Below the pieces are notes generated by a model. That model had not been told where the DNA came from, ran no database searches, and was given only the letters and a program-made list of their open reading frames with translations. From positions 372,001-436,000 of the forward strand of contig NZ_LQXM01000030.1 in NCBI RefSeq assembly GCF_001648555.1: a stretch of DNA of 64,000 nucleotides, given 5' to 3'. The DNA is from Rossellomorea aquimaris TF-12 (lineage in GTDB: Bacteria > Bacillota > Bacilli > Bacillales > Bacillaceae_B). The position numbers and the translations under genes are program-made. How positions within the stretch are numbered: the stretch's first letter is position 1; each line of letters begins with the position of its first letter. Shown here piece by piece: positions 24,767 through 34,180 of the stretch.

Positions 24767-25735
24767 ATGAATGTGAAGCAATTTATCAAACAGCACCGTG
24801 AAGAGTGGAAGGAACTTGAAGAGCTCCTTACTTCCCTTCGTAAAAACAAGAATAAGACCGGAAAAAATATAGATAAGTTTCAGCGACTGTATCAAAAGGC
24901 TGCTCAAAATCTATCTTATAGCCAAACCTATTTTCCGAATGAAGAGGTTACGTCTTACTTAAATGGTTTAGTATCTAAATCTCATAATCTTTTATATAAA
25001 GATCAGATTTCAAGTATGAAGCAGGTTCGGCGTTTCTTCTCCACTACTTTTGTAGGCTTATTGTTTGAGCAATGGAAGTTTGTTCTGATTGCACTGGGGC
25101 TATTCATGGTTGGAGCTATCGGGGCTTACCTCTCCGTACTGAATGACCCATTAAACATCTATTCCATACTCCCGGCTAATATCTCGCAAAACGTTGATCC
25201 AACGACTCTCGGACAAAGTGACGGTGAGGTGGATTCCTCATTTATGTCTGCTTCGATTATGACGAATAATATTAAGGTCGCCTTTTTAGCTTTTGCTGGT
25301 GGTGTTACGTTTGGATTACTCACTGTTTATATGATGGTTTATAATGGCATCATTATCGGAGCCTTAGCTGCTCTGTTTTGGCATCACGGTAAAACATACG
25401 AATTCTGGGCTTATATCGTTCCTCACGGGATGATTGAGCTTACAGCTATTTTCATTGCAGGCGGTGCAGGACTGTTAATGGGCTATAAGCTTTTTGTTCC
25501 CGGTCGTTTTACGAGAAGCTTTCAATTAAAGCAACAAGCAAAACGATCCGTACAATTACTACTGGGAACGGTTCCACTCTTTGTGATAGCTGGGATCATA
25601 GAAGGATTCATTACGCCTGCTGCCATTTCTCTTGAAACAAAATATATGGTTGCCTTTGTAACGGTCATCGGTTTAATTTTATATGTTACCATTGGCAGGC
25701 TGCGATGGAATAAAGCTAAGTTGAACTTACAATAG
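24767..25735 (+). CDS. Stage II sporulation protein M (SpoIIM) family protein
   Basis: A 322-residue membrane protein of the DUF95/SpoIIM family. A charged N-terminal helical region (1-85) precedes five or six membrane segments; the conserved cores are NNIKVAFLAFAGGVTFG and HGMIELTAIFIAGGAG. It is not canonical spoIIM, which sits in a different locus and is shorter; the copy next to MoxR/DUF58 genes is a separate group. The start at 24767 follows AGAAGGTG; longer in-frame ATGs lack a ribosome site. Its last 9 bases overlap the end of the convergent DUF58 gene. Confidence 0.8.
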   Translation: MNVKQFIKQHREEWKELEELLTSLRKNKNKTGKNIDKFQRLYQKAAQNLSYSQTYFPNEEVTSYLNGLVSKSHNLLYKDQISSMKQVRRFFSTTFVGLLFEQWKFVLIALGLFMVGAIGAYLSVLNDPLNIYSILPANISQNVDPTTLGQSDGEVDSSFMSASIMTNNIKVAFLAFAGGVTFGLLTVYMMVYNGIIIGALAALFWHHGKTYEFWAYIVPHGMIELTAIFIAGGAGLLMGYKLFVPGRFTRSFQLKQQAKRSVQLLLGTVPLFVIAGIIEGFITPAAISLETKYMVAFVTVIGLILYVTIGRLRWNKAKLNLQ

Positions 25736-27085
25736 TCCACGATTCATCATATCGATATAATACGAAACAGCTGTTGTTGCCAGTTTCTCTTCCCGGGCCT
25801 CCACCATTAGGAGGCCATTTTTTTCCCATTTTGCTTTTTCTCTTTTTTTGACAAGCGCTTGATTTTGCGCCATGCTTTTCACCATTGCGCTTTGAACATC
25901 TACAGGCTCTGACTTTAAGTTTTTTAATAAGGTTTCATCTTCAATTCCTATCGTTAAAAAGAGGTGTCTTCTTCTTAGCCTTTTTAAATAGAGTAAAGCA
26001 TTATCTTCATGAAGAAATGTGTGAACATCACTGAACAACAATAGTAAACTTCTCTTCTTCTGTTTCGTTTCAAGGTAATGAAGGACGACGGCATAATTAG
26101 ATTCTGCTGTATCTACTGTGAGGTTATACACTTGATGAATGATGGTTTGAAGGTGTTCCATTCCTTTAGCAGCCGGGATGAAGACCTTGACATCTTTACT
26201 AAAAGCGAGAACAGACACATAGTCTCCTTTTTGTAAGGCTGCTGCCGCAACGGTTAATGCTGCTTCAATGGACTTCTCTAATCGGTTTCCCCGTTTGAGC
26301 TCTGCCCCCATCATTCGTCCACAATCGATGAGAATGGTTATATACTTACCATGTTCAGGTTCGTATTCGTTTGTCATGACTTCTTGAAGCTTTGCTGTTT
26401 GCCGCCAGTTTATTTTTCGTGGATCGTCACCAACGACGTAGCTTCTAATCTTTGCAAATTCTCCAACACCGCTTCGTTGTTTGCGAATCTTTACACCGTC
26501 ATACAACAGGAATTGCTGAGCACTCTCTATGACTTTTTTAGTTTCAGACAAATCCGGAATGACTTTTACTTTATCCACTAGCTCTATTGCATTTTGCTTT
26601 TCCCATAAGCCTAATATACTCCTGTAACGAAGATAGAGCTTTGACAGCTTATAATCTCCTCTAACGTGAGCTACCGTATCATAATAGAAGGTAGAAGTGG
26701 AGTTTCCAGCAAGCTTTCCTTGTAAGGGAAAACGGACAATAAAGCTTTGTGGTGTACCGTCTATCATTCGGATATTTGTTTCATGGTGAGAAGAATTACT
26801 CACATGGAGCTCCACCGTGTATTGAAGTCCTCTTTCTAGTTGATCAGTTATTTTCCGCTTCACTTTCACCTCTTTTTTCCCTGGTGAAAGAAGTAAATCG
26901 AATAAGCTAAAAGCTAGAAATAGTCCATTTACAATCAGGATGACCTGCCAGGATAATTGGAAAATCGCTCCTACTAATAGACAAGCAGAGACTGCAAAAT
27001 AAAACAGCAATAACCGTTTCGTTGGCACAATTCCTCTATCTTGGAACAGTAATCGACCCAACAAGGTCCTGGATGATTTGGTCAA
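25727..27085 (-). CDS. DUF58 (von Willebrand-like) membrane protein
   Basis: A 452-residue protein. Two N-terminal hydrophobic segments (about residues 24-65) are followed by a beta-rich region and a vWA-like domain that begins with the DUF58 signature GEFAKIRSYVVGDDPRKINW and has a ITILIDCGRMMG metal-site-like strand. Such proteins act with MoxR ATPases, probably in protein assembly at the membrane. The start is TTG with GGAGGGAG 6 nt upstream, and the first 50 bases overlap the end of the MoxR gene, implying coupled translation. The end overlaps the SpoIIM gene head-on, with no terminator between them. Confidence 0.85.
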   Translation of the reverse strand: MTKSSRTLLGRLLFQDRGIVPTKRLLLFYFAVSACLLVGAIFQLSWQVILIVNGLFLAFSLFDLLLSPGKKEVKVKRKITDQLERGLQYTVELHVSNSSHHETNIRMIDGTPQSFIVRFPLQGKLAGNSTSTFYYDTVAHVRGDYKLSKLYLRYRSILGLWEKQNAIELVDKVKVIPDLSETKKVIESAQQFLLYDGVKIRKQRSGVGEFAKIRSYVVGDDPRKINWRQTAKLQEVMTNEYEPEHGKYITILIDCGRMMGAELKRGNRLEKSIEAALTVAAAALQKGDYVSVLAFSKDVKVFIPAAKGMEHLQTIIHQVYNLTVDTAESNYAVVLHYLETKQKKRSLLLLFSDVHTFLHEDNALLYLKRLRRRHLFLTIGIEDETLLKNLKSEPVDVQSAMVKSMAQNQALVKKREKAKWEKNGLLMVEAREEKLATTAVSYYIDMMNRGLL

Positions 27086-27965
27086 TGGTCACTCCCTCCA
27101 ATTCTATATGAGGAGATAATTGAATACGATGTCTGAGGGCAGGTCGTGAAACAATCTTGATATCATCTGGTGTCACATAGTCTCGTCCCGAAAGGTATGC
27201 CCATGCCTGACTGGCTTTTCCAATGGAAATCGCTGCTCTCGTACTGGCTCCAAAGCGAATCGACTCAGACTCCCTCGTTCGGCGGACAATTTGCATAATA
27301 TAGTCTAGAATCGAATCATTTAATGTGACTTCTCCTATTTCTTTTCTAATGGCTAAAAAAGACTCAATGTCGAGGACTGCATCAATGTCATTCCCATAAC
27401 TACGATTCTCAAGTACTTGCTTTAATACACTTTTCTCCTCTTCAAAAGCAGGAAAATGCATATCCAGCTTAAACAAAAATCGATCTTGTTGTGCCTCAGG
27501 CAGAGGGTACGTTCCTTCAAATTCAATCGGGTTTTGAGTAGCTACTACAAAGAATACGTCAGATAATGGATATGTTTCTCCTTGAATCGTTACTTGCTTC
27601 TCTTCCATTGCCTCTAATAAAGCTGCTTGAGTTTTTGCTGGAGTGCGGTTGATTTCGTCAGCTAAAAGAATATTCGTGAAAATAGGACCTTTGATGGTTT
27701 GGAAACCGCTATCCTTCATGCTGTAAATCGTGCTTCCTGTAATATCACTTGGAAGTAAATCTGGAGTGAATTGGATTCGATTAAAATCTCCCCCCAGTAA
27801 ATGAGAGAGTGTTTTGACCATTTGGGTTTTGCCTGTCCCGGGGACACCTTCAACTAATACATGACCACCTGCCAGAATAGCAGATAACAAGAGTTTAAGA
27901 TTCGTACTTTGACCTACAATCCGAGATTCATATTTCTCCATTAAGGACGCGACTTCTGGTTTCAA
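27036..27965 (-). CDS. MoxR-family AAA+ ATPase
   Basis: A 309-residue soluble AAA+ chaperone-like ATPase. Walker A is EGVPGTGKTQMVKTL (about residue 39), Walker B LLADEINRTPAKTQAALLEA, and the sensor region VVATQNPIEFEGTYPLPEAQ. The C-terminal lid carries RESESIRFGASTRA. MoxR proteins remodel or activate partner proteins with vWA/MIDAS folds; the adjacent DUF58 protein is the obvious partner. It overlaps the preceding DUF4350 gene by 4 nt and the following DUF58 gene by 50 nt. Confidence 0.93.
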   Translation of the reverse strand: MKPEVASLMEKYESRIVGQSTNLKLLLSAILAGGHVLVEGVPGTGKTQMVKTLSHLLGGDFNRIQFTPDLLPSDITGSTIYSMKDSGFQTIKGPIFTNILLADEINRTPAKTQAALLEAMEEKQVTIQGETYPLSDVFFVVATQNPIEFEGTYPLPEAQQDRFLFKLDMHFPAFEEEKSVLKQVLENRSYGNDIDAVLDIESFLAIRKEIGEVTLNDSILDYIMQIVRRTRESESIRFGASTRAAISIGKASQAWAYLSGRDYVTPDDIKIVSRPALRHRIQLSPHIELEGVTIDQIIQDLVGSITVPR

Positions 27966-29098
27966 CGCTCCTCCACCTCTTTCCTGATTCTATTTATCTT
28001 TTTAGACCAGAGTAAATATTCCTGTTTACTGAGGCTTTCTTTGTCTATGATTTCATGTAAACCTTTGAGAAGACCTGGGATTTCTTTCCGAGGAATTCCC
28101 ATGATTTTTCGAGCCAGCTGCTCTTCTAAATCCACCCAATCCCTGGTTGTAGGAATACCCCATTTTTCTTGAAGCAATCCCCGAACATAGTCAGATTGAA
28201 TGTTTATCGAGTCCCTATATTGACGTCCCTTTAAATACCATGCTCCTAGTGCTTTTATTCTTTCATCACTGAAGCGGACGGTCTCTTCTCTTGGTACTAA
28301 AATGGACCCAAAGCGTTTGCCCCGATACCACAGCCATAATAATGTGAAGATGACACATTGCAGAATAATAAGTAAAAACCACTTTGGATAAAGAGTGTGA
28401 ACAGGTGCTCCCCCTTCTCCCCCATGGTGATACTCATCAAATAAAATCTTTTTTTCTGATGTCATTCCTTCTTCCAACAAGGAAAGAACAAGATGAAGAT
28501 GATCTCTCGTTAAAATGCGCTCATTCATTAACCAATTTGGGGAATTCGAAACAATTAAATCCCCTTCCCCCACTTTTCGTTTTAAAGCCAGAACTCCCAG
28601 TTCGTCTTGTAGTAAAATGTCATCTCTTTCATTTGGGACAAGTCGGACATCCGATAGAAGATCTCCTTGATATGTATGACCCTCAGCATCTTTAATCTTT
28701 TCTTTATCCTGTTCTGCTTCGGGATATTTCGTTTTAATAGAAAACATGTCCTTTGGGTTTTCTTTAAAAAGGAGAATGGTGTTTCCAGCTTCCATAAATT
28801 TTTTATAGGCATTCATGTCTTCTTCACTGGAAATTGCGAAAGGTTCTACCATAATGAGTACTTGATCCTTAGACTCCAAAGATAAGTAGGCAGGTGAATG
28901 AGACCATCGTTTCACTGAACCCTGCTCATTTTCCAAGTATGTATAAACTGCTTTTGTACCAGTAGGAGCGGGAGACTCTGAATCGTATGGAGGATATTCC
29001 TGAGGCTTGTGAGATCCAAGGATGTAGCTCAGGATTAAAAACAGAGCAAGAAGAAAGGCGAGCCATATCCATGCTTTTAGATTTACATTTGATTTCAA
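27962..29098 (-). CDS. DUF4350 membrane protein
   Basis: A 378-residue protein with an N-terminal helix (about 10-29), an extracytoplasmic domain with the DUF4350-type segment GTKAVYTYLENEQGSVKRW, a second helix near residue 240 (WFLLIILQCVIFTLLWLWY) and a cytosolic helical tail. DUF4350 proteins have a glutamine-amidotransferase-like fold without known catalysis and co-occur with MoxR/DUF58/DUF4129. Its stop overlaps the MoxR start (ATGA). Confidence 0.8.
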   Translation of the reverse strand: MKSNVNLKAWIWLAFLLALFLILSYILGSHKPQEYPPYDSESPAPTGTKAVYTYLENEQGSVKRWSHSPAYLSLESKDQVLIMVEPFAISSEEDMNAYKKFMEAGNTILLFKENPKDMFSIKTKYPEAEQDKEKIKDAEGHTYQGDLLSDVRLVPNERDDILLQDELGVLALKRKVGEGDLIVSNSPNWLMNERILTRDHLHLVLSLLEEGMTSEKKILFDEYHHGGEGGAPVHTLYPKWFLLIILQCVIFTLLWLWYRGKRFGSILVPREETVRFSDERIKALGAWYLKGRQYRDSINIQSDYVRGLLQEKWGIPTTRDWVDLEEQLARKIMGIPRKEIPGLLKGLHEIIDKESLSKQEYLLWSKKINRIRKEVEER

Positions 29099-29128
29099 CG
29101 CTATTCATTCCACCTTTCCTCAGAGACA

Positions 29129-29773
29129 TTAAGCAGATGCTTCCCTCTCCCTGTCCATCCAACTCTTGGCTTCATTTCGATACTTTTCATACTCTTCCTT
29201 CAGTATAAATCGTTCTCCATAGGCTACTTCATCAAATAAAATGGCGAGGTGATAGAACCTGTCTGCCTTACCTTCATGAACCCTTCTAAGCTCTTCGTAA
29301 TAATCCCAGTTCGTTTTCCAAACTCTCGCCTCAAGCCATTCCTTCTCGTGAAAAAATAATAGTAAGGCCAGGAACATATGACGTGTGGCTAATGAATATT
29401 CTTCTAATTCCTCTTGTCGTTTTGCTTCTGCTAAATGACTCTCAAAGGACCACTGCATTTCATTCATCGTTTGTAGTGGTTTATTGTAGCGGAACTTCCG
29501 TCTGCGAAGCCCATTACGGATCGAAAGCGTCAACGTTACAAGAAGAACCAACACAACAACAATGATGATGATAATGAATAAACTTGACGCCACTTCACTG
29601 GTTGGAACCAAAGAAGGAAAAAGGTTGGCCAGCTTTTCAGCTAGCCACTCTTTTGCATTCTCCCACAGTTTTGTAAGGACGTTTTCTGATGCGTACGCCT
29701 TATATTCAGAACCATTCAAAATATCTTGCATCTTATCTCGTGCTACATCTTCTTTAAACACTTCTATCATCAC
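29129..29773 (-). CDS. DUF4129 membrane protein
   Basis: A 214-residue protein with one strong helix (about 66-84, LFIIIIIVVVLVLLVTLTL) and a cytosolic tail with the DUF4129-like segment ARVWKTNWDYYEELRR and FDEVAYGERFI. In other genomes this domain is found in transglutaminase-like membrane proteins and in MoxR operons. An in-frame GTG and ATG are adjacent at the start; either may be used. It is followed after 30 nt by the DUF4350 gene. Confidence 0.75.
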   Translation of the reverse strand: MMIEVFKEDVARDKMQDILNGSEYKAYASENVLTKLWENAKEWLAEKLANLFPSLVPTSEVASSLFIIIIIVVVLVLLVTLTLSIRNGLRRRKFRYNKPLQTMNEMQWSFESHLAEAKRQEELEEYSLATRHMFLALLLFFHEKEWLEARVWKTNWDYYEELRRVHEGKADRFYHLAILFDEVAYGERFILKEEYEKYRNEAKSWMDREREASA

Positions 29774-29799
29774 CTAGCTTTCACGAGGAAATAGGTTCA

Positions 29800-30723
29800 T
29801 TATTGAACTGCATTATAGTCATCGATCATTTCATTTAAGTCGTCTCCATCATGTCTTGTTTTTAAATCCAGGAACATAACACCGTAACCTACCGCGAACA
29901 CCATTCCTGTAAACAATGAAACCAGATTAATAATCATGCCATACACTACACTGTTTCCTAGTAGAGCTCCAAATGACAATTCAAAGGCAATGCTTACGAT
30001 TCCAACAATGAGTGAGAATATAATATATAATCCCATAAGCACCCACGTGCGTTTTTTAGTTAGTGTCCAACTTCTTGAAATTCCTGGTGCATCATTTTCT
30101 AATACAACCGCCCCAAAGTAAAAGCTCCAACGAGTCAGTAAGTAAGCAATTCCTACAGCAACGGCTAAAAATGCGATAATAGCAAAGATGATACCAACTG
30201 AAGGCTCCATAAAGACTCCAAATACTCCACCACCTATACCAATTATGATCATTGGCACAACGATGAGTCCAAAAACAATAAGTCCAAATAAAATACTGCT
30301 TCCAATGATCGGCCAAAAACGAGAGAATGCTTGTTTAATAACCTTCTTGACAGTATACTCTTCATTTTTGCGAATATGATTTAAGGCAAAAAGGATAGCC
30401 GCTTCTGCGACAGGTAATAGAATAATAGCAATCAAACCAATTAATGCAATTCCTATTTCTGCTGCCATATTGATGGGTTCTGACACAGCAACTGTTTCTG
30501 TATTAAAGCTATTTATAATATCCTCAATCCAGTTCCCACTATTACCGGCAGCTCTAAAGAAGCTCGTGCCTGCTGCTAATTGGATGAGTCCTTGTAGTAA
30601 ATAAACAGGTCCTACTAATATTAAATAAATCAGAAAAAAGTCTTTAAAGCGATTTTTACTTAATCGAAACGTATGGTCCAGTATTTCACCAAACCCTTTT
30701 GGTCTACTAAATTGTTCATTCAT
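29800..30723 (-). CDS. Six-helix membrane protein, first gene of the MoxR cluster
   Basis: A 307-residue integral membrane protein with about six helices in the region 25-290. It begins with RPKGFGEILDHTFRLSKNRF, a segment common to membrane proteins related to the transmembrane part of glycerophosphodiester phosphodiesterases, but no phosphodiesterase domain is present. It is the first gene of a run of five in one direction, ending with DUF58. GGGGG about 8 nt upstream supports the ATG. The role is unknown; a membrane partner of the MoxR system is a reasonable guess. Confidence 0.7.
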   Translation of the reverse strand: MNEQFSRPKGFGEILDHTFRLSKNRFKDFFLIYLILVGPVYLLQGLIQLAAGTSFFRAAGNSGNWIEDIINSFNTETVAVSEPINMAAEIGIALIGLIAIILLPVAEAAILFALNHIRKNEEYTVKKVIKQAFSRFWPIIGSSILFGLIVFGLIVVPMIIIGIGGGVFGVFMEPSVGIIFAIIAFLAVAVGIAYLLTRWSFYFGAVVLENDAPGISRSWTLTKKRTWVLMGLYIIFSLIVGIVSIAFELSFGALLGNSVVYGMIINLVSLFTGMVFAVGYGVMFLDLKTRHDGDDLNEMIDDYNAVQ

Positions 30724-30952
30724 ACTTTTACCCCCATTAATAAATATTCAAAAATTGACAATATATCGTTTATTTTACCATTAATTATCCTATTTCGGTC
30801 TAGTAATGTAATATTTTGTTATTATTTCCACTTCGCACCCTCCCTCCTTTCATTCATATCTTCGATTGGAGGGATTATGACTTTATTAGAGGTAATTTTT
30901 CAATACGATTTCTTCAATGGCTTTGTCAAACCACCCCTTTCTTTCCTATACG

Positions 30953-30994
30953 AAAAAGAGACCCAAAAAGTTTTATTTTTCAGGTCCCTTTTTT
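30953..30994 (-). terminator. Intrinsic terminator of the lia operon
   Basis: AAAAAGGGACC and GGTCTCTTTTT pair around a 20-nt loop directly after liaR. The rest of the 270-nt gap to the next gene shows no gene. Confidence 0.75.
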
Positions 30995-30997
30995 CAT

Positions 30998-31639
30998 TTA
31001 TTTAACTAAATCATGCTTGAAGGCGTAAATGACTGCTTGTGTTCTATCTTGAACATTTAGTTTTGAAAGGATATTGCTTACGTGAGTTTTCACTGTTTTC
31101 AATGCAATAAACAATTCATCGGCAATTTCTTGATTGGTCTTTCCTTGTGTCATAAGAAGAAGGATTTCCAGTTCACGATTTGTTAGTTCTTCGTGGGGCT
31201 TAGAGACTGTTCTCTGTCTCATTCTTGTCATCATCTTTCCTGTCACTTCCGGCTCTAAAATCGACTGACCACTATATGTTTTCCGAACAGCTTCTGCAAT
31301 TTCACTTGCCTTTGACGTTTTCAGCATATAGCTGACAGCTCCAGCTTCAAGCGCAGGATACACCTTATCATCATCTAAAAAGCTCGTTACGATAATAATT
31401 TTGGCGTCCGGCCATTGCTGAATGATTTCTTTCGTTGCTTGAATTCCGTCCACTTCCTTCATCACGAGGTCCATTAAAACAATATCTGGACGTAATTCGA
31501 GGGCTAGCTTTACTCCTTCTTTTCCATCGGATGCTTCACCTATCACTTCGATATCATTTTGAGCTGAAAGATAGGATGATACACCAATCCGAACCATTTC
31601 ATGGTCATCAACAAATACTACACTAATCATTTTTTTCAC
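30998..31639 (-). CDS. liaR: Response regulator LiaR (NarL/LuxR family)
   Basis: A 213-residue DNA-binding regulator. The receiver domain (5-120) has VVFVDDHEMVR, the phospho-acceptor Asp in IVLMDLVMKEVDG and Lys in YMLKTSKA. The C-terminal LuxR-type helix-turn-helix (about 148-210) contains ELTNRELEILLLMTQGKTNQ. It activates the liaIH promoter when LiaS phosphorylates it under cell-wall antibiotic stress (known for Bacillus). The GTG start overlaps liaS by 17 nt; an ATG three codons later is an alternative. Confidence 0.93.
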   Translation of the reverse strand: MKKMISVVFVDDHEMVRIGVSSYLSAQNDIEVIGEASDGKEGVKLALELRPDIVLMDLVMKEVDGIQATKEIIQQWPDAKIIIVTSFLDDDKVYPALEAGAVSYMLKTSKASEIAEAVRKTYSGQSILEPEVTGKMMTRMRQRTVSKPHEELTNRELEILLLMTQGKTNQEIADELFIALKTVKTHVSNILSKLNVQDRTQAVIYAFKHDLVK

Positions 31640-32672
31640 CTACATCCTCGATTACGGGTACCTTAACTTCCAAGCGCGTTCCTTTGTTGGGTACACTTAT
31701 AATTTTAAACGTTCCACCAATTTCAATGGCTCGCTCTCTCATATTTTGAAGTCCATAAGAGCTAGTCACTTTCGATTCATTTACATCAAATCCTTGCCCA
31801 TCATCCACTACCCGAAGAATGATGATGGATTCTCTTTTGATCAAGCGAACGTCAAGGGACGTCGCTTTTGCATGCCGAAGAGTATTGGAAACAGACTCCT
31901 GCAAAATTCTGAACAAGTGATCCTCAACCCCTTTATCAAGAGGCATATCTTCGACTTTCCATTCAATATCCAATGGAACTTTCTGTGATAATTCGACCAG
32001 TAGCTCCTTCATTCCTTCTTGAAGATTTTTTCCCTTTAGAGCAACGGGACGAAGGTGGAGAAGAAGAGCTCTCATTTCCAGCTGAGATTGATGAATCATT
32101 TCCTCTACCATGCCCAGCTGTTTTTCCTCGTGTAACGAGCGAGTGGACGATGGGGTTTCAGTAATAGCTGACATCAGCATAGAAGCGGCAAATAACTGCT
32201 GACTAACGGAATCATGAAGCTCTCTTGCTAGACGATTTCGTTCCTGTGAAACAATTTCTTGAATTCTCTTTTCTTGTTCTTCTGCTTTTTCATTGGCCAG
32301 TTTTTGAGAGTACCGGGTTTGATCTGCAATATGCTTTCTTAAGGTATCAACCTTTTTCCAAACTTGTTGTAATTCTGTCGTGGTAGCTTCAGGAATTGAA
32401 ACCGTTCTCCCTTGTTCCACCTGCATAAGGGCGTCTTCAATTTCTCCCAGCTGCTTTTTATTCGTTAAGCCTGATTGAATGCCAAACCCTACTCCCAGGA
32501 GCAAAGTGACTACAAGAATAAAGACGCCTCCTGGGATATCCATCATTTGAACCTCCCAGAGGAGAGACCAATCCTCTAATGGATATAAGTAAAAGAATGA
32601 GATAGCCAGGAAGACCAGGACCAAGAGGGAAAAAAGTAAACCGGCAACTATTTGTTTTCCGACTGTACTCAT
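31623..32672 (-). CDS. liaS: Sensor histidine kinase LiaS
   Basis: A 349-residue membrane kinase. Two N-terminal helices (about 8-28 and 44-66) enclose a very short extracellular loop, the intramembrane-sensing layout. A linker precedes the HisKA_3 box RNRLARELHDSVSQQL with the phospho-His, and the ATPase domain carries LRHAKATS and VVDDGQGFD. It is inhibited by LiaF and signals to LiaR. ATGA overlap with liaF. Confidence 0.93.
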   Translation of the reverse strand: MSTVGKQIVAGLLFSLLVLVFLAISFFYLYPLEDWSLLWEVQMMDIPGGVFILVVTLLLGVGFGIQSGLTNKKQLGEIEDALMQVEQGRTVSIPEATTTELQQVWKKVDTLRKHIADQTRYSQKLANEKAEEQEKRIQEIVSQERNRLARELHDSVSQQLFAASMLMSAITETPSSTRSLHEEKQLGMVEEMIHQSQLEMRALLLHLRPVALKGKNLQEGMKELLVELSQKVPLDIEWKVEDMPLDKGVEDHLFRILQESVSNTLRHAKATSLDVRLIKRESIIILRVVDDGQGFDVNESKVTSSYGLQNMRERAIEIGGTFKIISVPNKGTRLEVKVPVIEDVGEKND

Positions 32673-33400
32673 ATTCTCTTCACCTCTAAATCACCAATCC
32701 ACATAGAGGTAACAATTTTCACCTTCTGAACAGCTGTATCATATCCTGGAGTTTGATAGTACAAGGATTGATTAATAGCCTTTGGTTCCACTTGATCAAA
32801 CAGTTCAATTGATCCAGCTAAAATTGAGTGATGAACGCTGACTTCCACATCATAGGGAACTAAAATTTCAATATTTCCTAAAATGTTTCGAATGGTTACA
32901 ACGGTAGTTCCTTTCGGTAGCACCGTATTTCCCATGTCAATCACAGAATCTCCTATCAGACCTTGAATATTAATGTCGTTCCATTCGTACACATCTTCTG
33001 GTGTTCTCTTTGGTCCGAACCACTCGTTTTGGATAGCTGATTTCTTCATCACCAGTGGTTCTTGTGACTGGGTAAAGGTGTCTTTTATGGAAGGTGTAAT
33101 ATACTTAGGATGCTTTTTGGAATCCGCAAAACGAACGATTATGAAAAGTAAAATAGCAAAAAGTAAAAATTTAAAGGCCACCGTATTCAGTATATTGATG
33201 GCTAAGCTAATGATCCCAAACCATAATAGAAGCTTACCTGACGTTTTGGGTAATCTTTTTCTTCCAATATAAATACAAAATGCAGCGAGTACCAGAAAGA
33301 CGAGAACCCCCCCATCATAAAAGGAGACTTCTAAAAGAATGAGTAATGTACCAATCAAAATAATCCAACTAATTCCATCTGACCGTAAACGATTGAACAA
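32669..33400 (-). CDS. liaF: LiaF, inhibitor of the LiaS kinase
   Basis: A 243-residue protein with four closely spaced N-terminal helices (residues 10-85) and a cytosolic beta-rich DUF2154-type domain (about 125-243, with GLIGDSVIDMGNTVLPKGTT). In Bacillus it keeps LiaS off in unstressed cells. TTG 33400 is proposed as the start: AAAGGAGG ends 7 nt before it, whereas the ATG 17 codons upstream has no ribosome site and would contain this Shine-Dalgarno sequence in its reading frame. It follows liaH after a ~115-nt gap. Confidence 0.88.
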   Translation of the reverse strand: MFNRLRSDGISWIILIGTLLILLEVSFYDGGVLVFLVLAAFCIYIGRKRLPKTSGKLLLWFGIISLAINILNTVAFKFLLFAILLFIIVRFADSKKHPKYITPSIKDTFTQSQEPLVMKKSAIQNEWFGPKRTPEDVYEWNDINIQGLIGDSVIDMGNTVLPKGTTVVTIRNILGNIEILVPYDVEVSVHHSILAGSIELFDQVEPKAINQSLYYQTPGYDTAVQKVKIVTSMWIGDLEVKRI

Positions 33401-33514
33401 GGGGGTTCCTCCTTTCCGAATATATGTAATGGATCTTTCCCTTGAAATCATGAAAGGGGGTGAACCTTTTGGCTCCCCCTTTATTACTAACTAGAACTAG
33501 AATACCATGTTTTT

Positions 33515-34165
33515 TTATGAAAGTGCTGCCGTTTCCTCTTTTTTCATTTCTTTTTCCAATTTTGCTATTTTAGCATCGATGGTGTTTCGATAATAGGATG
33601 AGTTTACTCCATACTCTAACTGATCTAAATACGTTTCTATTTCGTTAAATTTTGAAAATGTCTGATCGTTATAGCTTGAGGATGATTCTAGTACTGAATT
33701 CATTTTATTATGCGCTCGAGCAATGTTCTCTCGGCCCATCAGTTCCATTCGCTTAATATACATATCCTTTAATTTATGTTTCATCTCTTCATATTTGCGT
33801 TCTAATTCTTGAAGTTCCTTAGAAGCATTTATTTTCGACTCAGCGATCCGTTCCACACGTTCTTCGTAATACGTTTGTTCTTGACGTGCAAACTCATACA
33901 GCTCATCTTCGTTGGCACTTGAAGCGACTTCTGCTTGATATTTTCGTTTTTCAGCTAGCTTAGACGCTTGCTCATATTCTTTTCGAAATTCCTCTTTCAG
34001 AAGATATTGCCTTTTCACGAGCTTTCTAACTTTTTCTACCTCTTGCTCACATTGTCTTAAGTATTGGTTTAAGACGGCTATCGGATTTTTCTTTTCTTTC
34101 TTATCTAATGCTTCGTGCAGGTCAGACATGACCGTATTTTTCATTCTCTCAAATAAGTTTGCCAT
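33515..34165 (-). CDS. liaH: PspA/IM30 family protein LiaH
   Basis: A 216-residue, almost entirely helical and charged phage-shock protein that forms oligomers at stressed membranes. The start FERMKNTVMSDLHEALDKKE and the segment NPIAVLNQYLRQCEQEVEK are typical of PspA; long coiled-coil helices run to residue 150. AAAGGAGAG precedes the ATG. It is the main target of LiaR together with liaI, 15 nt upstream of it. Confidence 0.9.
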   Translation of the reverse strand: MANLFERMKNTVMSDLHEALDKKEKKNPIAVLNQYLRQCEQEVEKVRKLVKRQYLLKEEFRKEYEQASKLAEKRKYQAEVASSANEDELYEFARQEQTYYEERVERIAESKINASKELQELERKYEEMKHKLKDMYIKRMELMGRENIARAHNKMNSVLESSSSYNDQTFSKFNEIETYLDQLEYGVNSSYYRNTIDAKIAKLEKEMKKEETAALS

Positions 34166-34180
34166 ATATTGAACTCTCCT

